From Frankia gtarii (lineage in GTDB: Bacteria > Actinomycetota > Actinomycetes > Frankiales > Frankiaceae), in the NCBI RefSeq assembly GCF_025403375.1, contig NZ_JAMPTM010000040.1, forward strand, positions 1-32,793: a stretch of 32,793 nt of DNA, given 5' to 3'. Positions 1 through 7,646 of the stretch are shown piece by piece. The notes beneath the pieces are model-generated. The model was not told where the DNA came from. It was given only the letters and a program-made list of their open reading frames with translations, and ran no database searches. Positions within the stretch are counted from its first letter, which is position 1. Each line of letters begins with the position of its first letter. Both the position numbers and the translations under genes were made by a program.

Positions 1-76
1 CCCATGGACGCTTCCTACCGTCTTCTCCCCGCCGCGCGGGATGGGATGACGAGTCGCCGGATGAGAGCGTCAGGAC

Positions 77-577
77 ATGAACATCAACCCGCCCCTGACC
101 CCTGGCGGCTCCGCTCCCTCGAACGTCGTCGCTTCCTCGAACGTCGTCACCTTCCTCAGCCGGCTGGACGGCGCAGCCGTCTCAGTCGGACCACTACCCG
201 GCGCTCCGCCGACGTCGGGCGTGGTGCTGACCGCCCAGCGCCCCGACCGCGACCCGGCCGTCCTGCGGCTGGCGCCGGACGAGGCGGGCCGCCTCGCGCA
301 GCTGCTGTCCGCGGCCGCCGTGGCCGCCGTGGGGCCGCCCCCCGCCCCGGCCGACCGCCACGGCGGCAGCAGCAGCGACGGCGGCGGACAGGCCGCGGTT
401 CACTCACGCCACGTCGTCTGCGTCGCGGAGGGATCGGCGGCCGAGGAGCTGGGTCATGCGCTGGCGCTGCTGCCGGCGCGGGCGCGGCTCGTCGACTTCA
501 CCTCGGACACCGACGTCGTCCTCGTGTTTGCCATCGACGATCCGCGCTGGCCCCCGGTCGCACGGCCGGCTCGATGA
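77..577 (+). CDS. Hypothetical protein, 166 aa
   Basis: I do not recognise a family. The frame has strong third-position GC bias and starts at an ATG with only a weak upstream AGG. The protein is Ala/Pro/Gly rich, with a disordered Gly/Ser-rich stretch around residues 95-105. The C-terminal third (about 110-158) looks folded, with alternating hydrophobic residues. There is no signal peptide, membrane span or recognisable motif. It ends 16 nt before the stop of the convergent TMEM165-type gene. A function cannot be assigned. Confidence 0.6.
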   Translation: MNINPPLTPGGSAPSNVVASSNVVTFLSRLDGAAVSVGPLPGAPPTSGVVLTAQRPDRDPAVLRLAPDEAGRLAQLLSAAAVAAVGPPPAPADRHGGSSSDGGGQAAVHSRHVVCVAEGSAAEELGHALALLPARARLVDFTSDTDVVLVFAIDDPRWPPVARPAR

Positions 578-592
578 CCGCGGCGGGCCCGG

Positions 593-1225
593 TCAGCCGC
601 GCACCGCCTCGATCGCCGACACCGCGGCCAGAACCAGAAAGGCAACCGCGGCGATCCGGGTGATCACCGCGATGGGCATCAGGCGAAGCAGCCCGCGTCC
701 ACCGGCGATGGCCAGGCCGGCCACCGTCCACAGCGCCAGCACCGCACCGATCCAGACCGCCACCGGCGCATCGAACCGGGCGGCGAGATTCGCCGTCGAG
801 ATCTGCGTCAGGTCGCCGAGCTCCGCGACGAAGACGACCCCGAAGGAGGTGGCCGCCACCCGCCAGAACGTCGCCGCCGCCGCCGGTGGCGGCGGTGGCG
901 CGGACCGATCGTCCGCGGTCTCGGCCCGATCCGGATCGCCCTTGTCCTCGCTGCCGTGCTCACGACCCTCGCGCAGCACGAGCCCGGCGCCGGCGATGAA
1001 GAGCAGCGCTGTGATCACGTCGACGATGCGATGCGGCAGCAGCGAGAAGGCACTGCCAGCCGCCACCGCCACCGTGACGTGCACGACGAAGGCGAGTGCC
1101 ACTCCAACCCAGACGTGCAGCGGTCGGAAGCGGCTGCCCAGCACGAGGCTCGCGACCATCGTCTTGTCGGGTAACTCGGCCAGAAAGATCACGCCGAAGG
1201 TGATAAGCGCTGCGGTGATATCCAC
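593..1225 (-). CDS. TMEM165/GDT1 (UPF0016) family Mn2+/Ca2+ exporter
   Basis: This is an integral membrane protein of about 210 aa with two homologous halves, each with three hydrophobic segments. Each half carries the family signature: AELPDKTM in the first helix of the N-terminal half and AELGDLTQ in the C-terminal half. An acidic, Pro-rich loop (about residues 75-105) joins them. The family exchanges Mn2+ or Ca2+ for protons, and bacterial members export excess manganese. I chose the GTG at 1225 because GGAGAGG lies 10 nt upstream and the signature begins right after it. The frame stays open to 1645, but that part reads as the riboswitch leader and is Arg/Pro-rich noise. The manganese riboswitch upstream supports the metal assignment. 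Confidence 0.9.
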   Translation of the reverse strand: MDITAALITFGVIFLAELPDKTMVASLVLGSRFRPLHVWVGVALAFVVHVTVAVAAGSAFSLLPHRIVDVITALLFIAGAGLVLREGREHGSEDKGDPDRAETADDRSAPPPPPAAAATFWRVAATSFGVVFVAELGDLTQISTANLAARFDAPVAVWIGAVLALWTVAGLAIAGGRGLLRLMPIAVITRIAAVAFLVLAAVSAIEAVRG

Positions 1226-1270
1226 GTGCCCGGGGCCTCTCCGTGAGACCGGGCCGGAAGCGGGGACGCG

Positions 1271-1302
1271 CCTTCGACCCGGCATACCTGCCGTGTCGAA
1301 GG
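1271..1302 (-). promoter_or_regulatory. Expression-platform hairpin of the Mn riboswitch
   Basis: The stem is CCTTCGAC/GTCGAAGG (8 bp), a mismatch, then CGGCA/TGCCG with a four-base loop. Its 5' arm (read on the minus strand, 1302 to 1295) is the same stretch that closes aptamer helix P1, so the two structures exclude each other. No U-tract follows, so control could be through the ribosome-binding region 30-40 nt further on, or through Rho. This pairing is seen by eye and has not been energy-calculated. Confidence 0.65.
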
Positions 1303-1510
1303 TCTCGCCCACCCGGCCGCACGGGCCGAGCCCGGCCACCGGGTGCCCGCGGAACGGCCCTGAGGTGGGCCATTGAGCGGGCGCCAGTATGTCGACGACC
1401 GGGCCGATCGGACGCCGCACCCGGCCGGCCCGGCGACGGACACGTCCATCGCCGCAGGCCGTGCGCACCGGAGACGGGCCGCTCGGCGGGGCTACTCCCC
1501 TTCGAGGGGA
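1296..1510 (-). ncRNA. yybP-ykoY manganese riboswitch aptamer
   Basis: Reading the minus strand, the leader has the hallmark GGGGAGTAGC (1500 to 1491) directly after a helix strand TCGAAGG. That strand pairs with CCTTCGA at 1302-1296 to form P1, and the 3' side is preceded by GCGAGA, giving the usual GAGACC closing element. A second conserved-looking loop, ATACTGG, lies at about 1390-1384. The order GGGGAGUAG, variable GC-rich arms, CAUACU-like loop, GAGACCUU agrees with this class as I remember it. The aptamer is longer than usual because the variable arms are extended. The gene behind it is UPF0016, a standard partner. The class senses Mn2+ and normally turns expression on. Confidence 0.8.
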
Positions 1511-1653
1511 AAGAGTACAGGCCGCATGGCCCGCCGGCATTTGCCGAGATCCCCCCTGACGTGAAGCGAGCCAAGAGAACACGAAAGGACACCATCCATC
1601 GGTGGGGCCCTCCGTGAAAATCCCGGAAAGAAGCACTAACTTCACGTGGAGTG

Positions 1654-3150
1654 ATGGACGACGCGGTTCCCCTCGCGTACCGCGCCGGGGACGGTCCGGT
1701 GCCGGCGACGCTCGCTCGTACAGCGACCGACCTACGCCCGGTGATCAACGCCACCGGAGTGATCCTGAATGGCGCGCTCGGCCGGGCCCCGCTCTCGGCG
1801 GCCGCGCGGACCGCGGTGGATCTGGCGGCCGGCACCACCGATCTCGAGCTGGACCTGCGCACCGGCCGCCGTGCCCCCCGGGGACGCACCGCCCTGGCCG
1901 CCCTGGCCGCGGCGGTACCGGCGGCGGCGGGCGTACACGTCGTCAACAACAACGCGGCGGGCCTCGCCCTCGCGGTGGCCGCGCTCGCCGGCCAGCGCGA
2001 GGTGGTGATCAGCCGGGGGGAGCTCATCGAGACCACCGACGGTTTCCGGCTGCCGGAGCTACTCGTGGCCGCCGGCGCGCGGATGCGCGAGGTCGGCACC
2101 ACCAACCGCACCACCCTCGGCGACTACGCGGACGCCATCGGCCCCGACACCGGCCTGGTGCTGCGCGTGCATACGACCAGCTACCAGGTGGTCGGGTTTA
2201 CCGACAGCCCCGCCATCAGCGATCTCGCCGCCCTCTGCACCGACTTCGACGTGCCGCTCGTCGGCGACTGCGGCTCAGGCCTGCTCCACCCCGAGCCGCT
2301 GCTCGACGCCGAACCCGACGTCACGAGCTGGCTCGGCTGGGGGGTCGGCGTGGTCACGACCAGCGGCGACAAACTGCTCGGCGGCCCGCAGTGCGGACTG
2401 CTTCTCGGCCGGGCCGACCTGATCGACCGGATGCGCCGCCATCCGATGTCCCGAGCACTGCGCGCCGGCAAGCTCACCCTCGCCGCTCTCGAGGCGACCC
2501 TGCGCCATCCCGACTCGCCGGTCCGGCAGGCCCTGCGCGCCCGGCCAGAGCGCCTGGCCGCCCGCGCCGAAACACTCGCGGCCTGGTTGCGTCGCGCCGG
2601 GATCGCCGCGTCCGCTGTGGCCAGCCGGGCGCTCGTCGACGGCGGCACCGGCGCGACGGCGGACGGCGGCCCCTGCGGATGCCGGCGTGGGTGGGCCACG
2701 GGCGCGGACCAGACCGCCGGACGAGCGGCGTTCGGGGCGCGGGGGTGCGGATGCGTCGGAACCGAACTGCCCAGCGCCGCCGTCGCGCTGGACGCGATGA
2801 TCGCCGCGCCGCTGCGCCGCGGTGAACCATCCGTCCTCGGACGCATCGAGCAGGGCTGCTGCGTGCTCGACCTGAGGACCGTGCCGGCGGAGCTCGATCC
2901 GGTGCTCGCCGCCGCCGTGCTTGCGGCCGCGGCCGAAGCCGGCGTGAGCACCCTCACCGACGCCCCCACCGAGCCGCACGGCACAGCGGCGGGCGACACC
3001 GTCGTCACGGCGGGTGGGGCGGCGGTGGGCGCTGTGCCCGCGGTGGGCCGTGTCCCGGCAGCGGGCGGCGCCGTCGCGGCGGCGGACATGGTGACCGTCG
3101 AGTCCATGACCATCCCGCCCACCGCCGTACCGAATCGGCGGGCGCCGTGA
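1654..3150 (+). CDS. selA: L-seryl-tRNA(Sec) selenium transferase (SelA-like)
   Basis: This is a PLP-dependent fold-type I enzyme that would convert seryl-tRNA(Sec) to selenocysteinyl-tRNA(Sec) using selenophosphate. Signatures in order are VINATGV, LGRAPLS, TGRRAPRG, VNNNAA, SRGELIE, VGTTNRT, HTTSYQVVGF, the PLP-lysine motif SGDKLLGGPQ (Lys about 240), RALRAGKLT and VLDLRTVP. The Arg, Thr, Asp-Lys and Tyr positions I associate with catalysis are kept. The usual HTNLGRA is changed to NGALGRA, and GELVEIGGSF to GELIETTDGF. About residues 325-370 hold an insertion with two CGC motifs. The last 55 or so residues are low-complexity Ala/Val/Gly. ATG 1654 follows directly on a GTG at 1651 and either could start. 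No selB, selD or tRNA-Sec is in the window. Confidence 0.8.
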   Translation: MDDAVPLAYRAGDGPVPATLARTATDLRPVINATGVILNGALGRAPLSAAARTAVDLAAGTTDLELDLRTGRRAPRGRTALAALAAAVPAAAGVHVVNNNAAGLALAVAALAGQREVVISRGELIETTDGFRLPELLVAAGARMREVGTTNRTTLGDYADAIGPDTGLVLRVHTTSYQVVGFTDSPAISDLAALCTDFDVPLVGDCGSGLLHPEPLLDAEPDVTSWLGWGVGVVTTSGDKLLGGPQCGLLLGRADLIDRMRRHPMSRALRAGKLTLAALEATLRHPDSPVRQALRARPERLAARAETLAAWLRRAGIAASAVASRALVDGGTGATADGGPCGCRRGWATGADQTAGRAAFGARGCGCVGTELPSAAVALDAMIAAPLRRGEPSVLGRIEQGCCVLDLRTVPAELDPVLAAAVLAAAAEAGVSTLTDAPTEPHGTAAGDTVVTAGGAAVGAVPAVGRVPAAGGAVAAADMVTVESMTIPPTAVPNRRAP

Positions 3151-3680
3151 ACCGCACCCGGTTGCGCGACATTCCCGCCGTGGCCGATACCGGACGGCGG
3201 CTCGCCGGTGCGGCCGCAGGATCGGTCCTGTTCTGCTACGGGCTGGTCCACCTGCTGGTCTGGCCCGGGGCTCCGACCGGCACGCCGGGCGAACGCTACG
3301 GCTGGGACGGGGAGACGCAGCTACTCGGGTGGCTGCCCACCTGGGCGGTCTGGACGGTCGGCGGGATCCTGCTGACCGCGGCCGTGCTGGGGCACGCCGT
3401 CGGCGGGGCCGGGCTTGCCGGGCTGCCCATCGCACGCCGGTATCGGCTGACCGCGACCGGCACGGGAGCAGCCGGTTCTCTCGCGCTGTTCGCGGTGACC
3501 TGGCCCGGGCTCACGCCCGCTCCCACCGAGTTCAGCGCCGGGCCGGTTGTCAGCGGGTTGCTGCTGGCGAGTGTCGTCGCAACGATCTGGGCGCAGCGCC
3601 ACCCGCCGCCGGCCAGCGCCCGGCAACCCGACCGAAGCCGCCGCGCCGACGCCAGAGCCGGCTCCAAGACCGGCGGATAG
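3147..3680 (+). CDS. Small integral membrane protein, about four TM segments
   Basis: The GTG start overlaps the selA stop as GTGA, so translation is probably coupled. Four hydrophobic stretches are visible, at about residues 20-38, 60-82, 105-122 and 130-147. A loop after the first contains GERYGWDGETQLLGW. The tail from about 148 is Arg/Pro-rich and looks cytoplasmic. I do not recognise the family; DUF3995-like proteins are of similar size, but I cannot confirm a match. Position after selA suggests co-transcription rather than a selenium-related role. Confidence 0.65.
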   Translation: MNRTRLRDIPAVADTGRRLAGAAAGSVLFCYGLVHLLVWPGAPTGTPGERYGWDGETQLLGWLPTWAVWTVGGILLTAAVLGHAVGGAGLAGLPIARRYRLTATGTGAAGSLALFAVTWPGLTPAPTEFSAGPVVSGLLLASVVATIWAQRHPPPASARQPDRSRRADARAGSKTGG

Positions 3681-3687
3681 GCCGGCC

Positions 3688-3741
3688 CGAGCAATCCGGG
3701 CGGCGCGAGCAACCCGGGCGGCTCAAGCAGTCTGGACGGCT
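3688..3741. repeat. Three degenerate 18-bp tandem repeats
   Basis: The unit is roughly CGAGCAACCCGGGCGGCT, at 3688-3705, 3706-3723 and 3724-3741. The third copy is the most diverged. The repeats fill the gap between the membrane-protein gene and the convergent HD-domain gene and end at its stop codon. Confidence 0.6.
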
Positions 3742-4580
3742 CAGCCAAGGGCGTGCAGCTCCCGAGCCATGTTGAGGCGGGCCAGCGGTTCCCAGCTTCG
3801 CCGCGCCCAGGCCGTCGCGTAAACCGGGCCCTCCAGCAGGCTACGCAGGACCGGGGCCCGCCCCTCACGCCAGGTTTGTTCGCCGACCCAGCCGTATTCC
3901 CGGCGGACCCGGCGCACATAGCGGTCGTAGGCAGCCGGCGGTCGAGCCAGAACTCGCAGGTCAGCGTCGTTGACGAGGGCCTCGTCGGGGTGAGCCGACC
4001 GGTGCGAGGCTGTGGCGAGGACCAGCCGGGCGACCGCCGCGCCGATCGCCGCGGGACAGCCCAGGCGAGCGAGCACGTCAATTGCCAGCTCCGCGGACCG
4101 CTGCTCGTTGTCCGCCAGCCGCGGCTCGTAGACGGCGTCGTGGAAGTACACGGCGAGCACGCAGGCGTGCGCGGCGCGCTCCGCGGGTGGCCGGTACTCG
4201 GCGGCGAGCAGCACCCGCAGCGCCGCGGACATCTCCGCAACGTGTCGCAGGGTGTGGAAGTGCCGACCCGGCTCCTGATAGCGCCGGGCCACATCGACGA
4301 ACGCCGCGACACGATCACCCACATCGGCGCGGGCGCCGGCCGTGACCAGTGCATCGTCGAAGACCCGGGCCAACGGCGATCGGGGAACGGCCGCAGCAGC
4401 CTCGCCGCCGTGGTTCAGATTCCCTTCCACCTCAGCACGCCCCCACGCCTCAGCACGCCCTCTCACATCCGCGCCCTCCCTCCCGGACCATCGCGTCGCC
4501 GCCGGCCGGTGCGCGCCGTCGGAGATCATGACGTCGATCGTGCTCCCGGCGTGCACCGTCGACCGAACGAATGCCTCCAT
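3741..4580 (-). CDS. HD-domain predicted metal-dependent phosphohydrolase
   Basis: The core matches the predicted HD-superfamily hydrolases of the COG4339 type: FHTLRHVAEM (about 107-116), CVLAVYFHDAVYEP with DNEQRSAELA (about 138-165), ASHRSAH, and LVNDADLRVLA. Together these supply the His, His-Asp and Asp metal ligands. The substrate is unknown. The ATG at 4580 gives about 75 residues of poorly conserved, charged N-terminal sequence. ATG 4529 or GTG 4430 would bring the length closer to the 200-230 aa usual for this type, and none of the three has a clear ribosome-binding site. The gene is divergent from the small gene at 4592. Confidence 0.75.
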   Translation of the reverse strand: MEAFVRSTVHAGSTIDVMISDGAHRPAATRWSGREGADVRGRAEAWGRAEVEGNLNHGGEAAAAVPRSPLARVFDDALVTAGARADVGDRVAAFVDVARRYQEPGRHFHTLRHVAEMSAALRVLLAAEYRPPAERAAHACVLAVYFHDAVYEPRLADNEQRSAELAIDVLARLGCPAAIGAAVARLVLATASHRSAHPDEALVNDADLRVLARPPAAYDRYVRRVRREYGWVGEQTWREGRAPVLRSLLEGPVYATAWARRSWEPLARLNMARELHALG

Positions 4581-4590
4581 CTGATATCAG
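4581..4590. promoter_or_regulatory. Perfect 10-bp palindrome between divergent genes
   Basis: CTGATATCAG is fully self-complementary, AT-rich for this DNA, and sits where the HD-hydrolase gene and the small unknown gene diverge. It could be an operator half or a chance palindrome. It is seen once only. Confidence 0.25.
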
Positions 4591-4591
4591 A

Positions 4592-4918
4592 ATGGTTCTT
4601 TCCAACCGGCACCGGCCCGGCTCTGGGCACCCCATACCGGTCGAGCTCACCTCGGACCCGATGCGGGGAATCGACGGGCCGCCCTACCGTTGCAGGAGAG
4701 CGCTCAAGGTCGACGCGGACGGCGTGCTGCGCTGGAAGCAGGTCGGCCTGCTCGGGGTCACCTACTCCGACGTCGGCACCATCGCCGAACAGGTCAGAAA
4801 ACTCTGGCGGGACGGGCCGGCGCCGGCCCGTCCCGCTCGCTTTCTGGCCACAGGCGACGTTACGTTTGGGGCGACACGCCGCCGGCTCGAGCCGTCCGGC
4901 GCCCCGCGGCGAGCCTGA
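4592..4918 (+). CDS. Hypothetical protein, about 108 aa
   Basis: The frame has strong G/C third positions from about 4690 on. Its middle part reads as a compact folded segment, with LKVDADGVLRWKQVGLLG followed by VTYSDVGTIAEQVRKLW. I recognise no family. Starts at 4571, 4592 and 4661 are all possible and none has a convincing Shine-Dalgarno. With 4571 the gene would overlap the divergent HD-hydrolase start, so I prefer 4592 or 4661. It is followed 31 nt later by the DoxX-like gene, which suggests a two-gene unit. Confidence 0.5.
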   Translation: MVLSNRHRPGSGHPIPVELTSDPMRGIDGPPYRCRRALKVDADGVLRWKQVGLLGVTYSDVGTIAEQVRKLWRDGPAPARPARFLATGDVTFGATRRRLEPSGAPRRA

Positions 4919-4949
4919 CAACGCGCCGCCCGACGGAAGGTTGCCCACC

Positions 4950-5387
4950 ATGGGTCTGCCCCTCAAGGCACGCGACGTTCCCGGCCGCGTTGCAGCGGGA
5001 ACGTTCATCCTGCGCTCGGGCCTGGACAAGTGGAAGGCCGACCGTGCCACCGCCGAGGGGCTGCACGGCCTGGCCTCGAACACCTATCCGTTCCTGGCGA
5101 AACTCGACCCGGTGACCTTCACGAAGGTGCTCGCCGGCGCCGAGCTCGCTCTCGGCGCGGCGCTCGTCGTCCCGGTCGTACCGACCGGGCTCGCCGGGCT
5201 CGGCCTGTCCGCCTTCTCCGGTGGGCTGCTCGGGCTCTACGCCCGCACGGACGGCATGCGTCGGGAGGGCACTGTCTGGCCGACGCAGCAGGGGCTGCCC
5301 ATCGCGAAGGATGTGTGGCTGCTCGGCATCGGGCTGGGCTTCGTCGTCCAGGGGCTCGGCGCCCGCCGCAGCCGGACCGCCGACTAG
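4950..5387 (+). CDS. DoxX-like membrane protein
   Basis: This is a 145 aa protein that starts at an ATG with GGAAGG nine nt upstream. It has an N-terminal amphipathic segment with GTFILRSGLDKW, then three hydrophobic stretches (about 55-75, 78-92 and 116-135). The pattern of a short helical bundle with an RSGLDK-type motif after the first helix is like the DoxX/SURF4 group of small membrane proteins. The reaction or partner is unknown. The frame is open far upstream to 3753, but that upstream part is antisense to the HD gene and is not coding. Confidence 0.7.
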   Translation: MGLPLKARDVPGRVAAGTFILRSGLDKWKADRATAEGLHGLASNTYPFLAKLDPVTFTKVLAGAELALGAALVVPVVPTGLAGLGLSAFSGGLLGLYARTDGMRREGTVWPTQQGLPIAKDVWLLGIGLGFVVQGLGARRSRTAD

Positions 5388-5445
5388 CCCCGACCAGCTC
5401 AAGGACGTTCGCCGTCAACCAACCCCCGCCGTCGACCAGCTCCGG

Positions 5446-6453
5446 TCAGCCGGTCGCCCAGGGCCGCTCGGGCGCGGGGATTCGCCGGGCGGTGGTGGCC
5501 ACGGCGCCGAACCGGTCCGAGCCAGCCTGCCAGTCGGCGCGGGCGGCATCGATCTCGGCCCGGGACCGGGCGACGAAGTTCCACCACATGACCAGCTGGT
5601 CGCCCAACGGCTCCCCGCCGAGCAGCAGCACGCGGGCGCTCTCGTCGGCGCGCAGCGCCAGCTCGTCGTACCCGGTGCCCAGATAGCCCAGCCGGCCGGG
5701 GCGCAGGACCTGCGCCCCGACCTCCACCGAGCCGGTCAGGACGACCAGCCCGTGTTCGAAGTCGCGCCGCAACGGCAGGGCGGTGCCACCGGAGCGCAGC
5801 GCGAGATCGACGCCGACCAGCGCAGTGTCGGTGCGCGCCGGGGAGACGTTGCCGTCGAAATCGCCGAGAAGCACTGTCGCTTCGGCCGCCCCGAACCGGG
5901 CGACGGGCAGGTCGGCGTGGTGGGCGAAGGCGGGTGGGCCGTGCCGGGTGTGCTCGGGCTGCGCCACCCACAACTGCACGCCGTGCAGCTCACCCCGGTA
6001 GTTCTCGGATTCCTCCGCATGGGCGACCCCGTGCCCGGCGCTCATCAGGTTGAGCTCGCCCGGTCGTAGGACCTGCTCGGAACCGAGGCTGTCCCGGTGC
6101 ACCTGGCGGCCACGCAGCAGCCAGGTGACGGTGGCCAGCCCGGTGTGCGGATGAGGCCCGACTGCGACCGGGCTCGACGGTGAGATCGCCACCGGGCCCA
6201 GATGATCGACGAAGCACCAGGCTCCGATGGTCCGCCGGATCCGCCGGGGCAGGACTCGCCGCACCGGGATTCCGCCGACGTCGGCGGTCCGCCCTTCGAC
6301 GACCTCCAGCTCCGGTCCGGCTGTCGAGGCTCGATCCCCTGCCCCTGCCGCCACCGGTGACGGTGCCCCGGGCGGCGGCACCGGTGGGGCCGGTGGGGCC
6401 GGTGGGGCCGCGGATGCGGAAGCGACGTCGATGGGCGAGACGGGTCCGCTCAT
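5446..6453 (-). CDS. Pirin family protein
   Basis: The protein is a bicupin of the pirin family. The N-terminal cupin holds RRVLPRRIRRTIGAWCF, then GPHPHTGLATVTWLLRG, LNLMSAGHGVAHAEES and LHGVQLWV. These carry the usual metal ligands: two His in PHPHTG, a later His in GHGVAH and a Glu in the same segment. The second cupin (about 190-300) includes VLLLGGEPLGDQLVMWWNFV, typical of the C-terminal half. Pirins are cytoplasmic iron proteins; some are quercetin dioxygenases. The first 47 residues are a low-complexity Ala/Pro/Ser extension partly made of 9-bp DNA repeats (near 6383-6410), so the real start could be further in. The cupin gene lies just upstream on the same strand. Confidence 0.88.
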   Translation of the reverse strand: MSGPVSPIDVASASAAPPAPPAPPVPPPGAPSPVAAGAGDRASTAGPELEVVEGRTADVGGIPVRRVLPRRIRRTIGAWCFVDHLGPVAISPSSPVAVGPHPHTGLATVTWLLRGRQVHRDSLGSEQVLRPGELNLMSAGHGVAHAEESENYRGELHGVQLWVAQPEHTRHGPPAFAHHADLPVARFGAAEATVLLGDFDGNVSPARTDTALVGVDLALRSGGTALPLRRDFEHGLVVLTGSVEVGAQVLRPGRLGYLGTGYDELALRADESARVLLLGGEPLGDQLVMWWNFVARSRAEIDAARADWQAGSDRFGAVATTARRIPAPERPWATG

Positions 6454-6490
6454 CCGTCAACGGTACGCCGCTTCGTTGCACAGGCAACAA

Positions 6491-6511
6491 ACAGCGGACA
6501 GCGGACAGCGG
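6491..6511. repeat. Three tandem copies of ACAGCGG
   Basis: Exact 7-bp units lie at 6491-6497, 6498-6504 and 6505-6511, in the 70-bp gap between the cupin stop and the pirin start. They may be slippage, or repeated half-sites in the pirin leader. Confidence 0.6.
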
Positions 6512-6523
6512 AGCTAATCGTCC

Positions 6524-6901
6524 TCAGTCCTTGTCCCGATGGACGGTCTCCGGGAGGAAGGCCGGCAGGCAGACCGAGATGTAGTCCGCGCCGTCCGCGC
6601 CGCGCGTGCTGTAACGGACCCACTCGCCAGCAGCGGTGTGCACGGCCTGACCAGCCGCGACCTCGATGATCCCGTCGACGTGCTCCACCGTCACCGCGCC
6701 GCGCAGGACAACCGTGTATTCGTCGAACTCCGGCCGCTGGCCTGGCTCAGCCCAGCCGCCCGGACTCGACATGTGCGCAATGCTCAGGCTCTGGGTGCCG
6801 GTGTTCACCCCGCCCACGTACTCTCGAATGATCTTGGGAAGGTTCCCGGCGGCCTCGACGACGGTCGGCTTCTCGATGAAGGTCGGCATGGGTTGCATCA
6901 T
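6524..6901 (-). CDS. Small cupin-domain protein
   Basis: This is a single-domain cupin of about 125 aa. The N-terminal part has an FIEKPTVVEAAGNLPKII segment. The barrel is seen from FDEYTVVLRGAVTVEHVDG (about 62-80) through VAAGQAVHTAAGEWVRYS, with the two glycine-cornered turns expected of cupin motifs 1 and 2. Metal-ligand His residues are only partly present. The start is ATG 6901 or the adjacent ATG 6898; the upstream ribosome-binding site is weak. It diverges from the VOC gene across about 100 bp and is upstream of the pirin on the same strand. The ligand is unknown. Confidence 0.75.
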   Translation of the reverse strand: MMQPMPTFIEKPTVVEAAGNLPKIIREYVGGVNTGTQSLSIAHMSSPGGWAEPGQRPEFDEYTVVLRGAVTVEHVDGIIEVAAGQAVHTAAGEWVRYSTRGADGADYISVCLPAFLPETVHRDKD

Positions 6902-7005
6902 CGCGCCTGGTTGCCGGCCGGGACGCCGGTGGGACGCAGGAAGCGCCGGACGACGGTACGATCGGTCGCGCTCCCCCGATGCCGGCGGGATGCGGGAGGG
7001 GTGTC

Positions 7006-7575
7006 GTGACAACCGAGCCGGTCTTTCACCTCCAGGCCCGTATGCAGGCCGAGATGATTCCGATACGGCGCGGCGCCACGGATCCCGCGGCGGACGGTGC
7101 GCGGTTCAGCGGTCTCGAGGCCATCGAATCGTTGCTCGCCGGGCTGACGTTTCATCACTTCGCCATCGTGGTCGCCGACTTGGATCTCGCCTGCGAGCTC
7201 TACACCGTCTCGCTCGGCATCGAGTCCTGGCACACGCGGGCGCTGTCCGGACCCGCCGTGCGCCGCGGCCGGCCCGTCGCACTCGACGGCGCCAGGGTCG
7301 CGACTGGCCGGCTCGGCTCCAGCCAGGTCGAGCTGGTCGAACCCGGCCGCCAACCGTGGACGGCGCGGGAGATCCTCGACAGGCGCGGCGAGGGCGTCTT
7401 CGCCATTGGTTACCTGGTCGACGACGTCGCGACCCAGCTACACGCCTCGGTCGCCGCCGGCGCAAGGGTCGAGCAGGTCCGGCCGGACACGCAGCATCCG
7501 GTCGGGGCCTACCTGGACGGCGGCTCGGGCCTGCTGGTCGACCTGGTCCAAAGCGGTTCATCCTGGTCCAGCTGA
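7006..7575 (+). CDS. VOC (glyoxalase/bleomycin-resistance fold) protein
   Basis: From about residue 50 the protein has a vicinal-oxygen-chelate fold: LTFHHFAIVVADLDLACELY opens the first beta-alpha-beta module with its metal His. SSQVELVEP supplies the Glu, and GVFAIGYLVDDVATQL to GAYLDGGSGLLVDLVQ form the second module. The layout resembles methylmalonyl-CoA epimerase-like members, but the substrate cannot be told from sequence. I chose GTG 7006 because GGGAGGGG lies 5 nt upstream; the ATG at 6979 lacks such a site. A strong hairpin terminator follows at 7647. Confidence 0.78.
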   Translation: MTTEPVFHLQARMQAEMIPIRRGATDPAADGARFSGLEAIESLLAGLTFHHFAIVVADLDLACELYTVSLGIESWHTRALSGPAVRRGRPVALDGARVATGRLGSSQVELVEPGRQPWTAREILDRRGEGVFAIGYLVDDVATQLHASVAAGARVEQVRPDTQHPVGAYLDGGSGLLVDLVQSGSSWSS

Positions 7576-7646
7576 CGGCCGGCACAATCCGCCGCTATCC
7601 TCGTGGACTTGTGTCGACGCCCCGATGAATGTCACTATCAGTCCAG

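Noticed and set aside
593-1645. TMEM165-type gene starting at 1645 (350 aa)
   Set aside because: The upstream 140 codons are Arg/Pro-rich, lie over the riboswitch aptamer and lack membrane features; GTG 1225 has a proper ribosome-binding site.
3753-5387. 544-aa plus-strand open frame as a single gene
   Set aside because: Only the last 145 residues (from 4950) look like a protein. The rest is antisense to the HD-hydrolase or in the wrong frame of the small gene at 4592.
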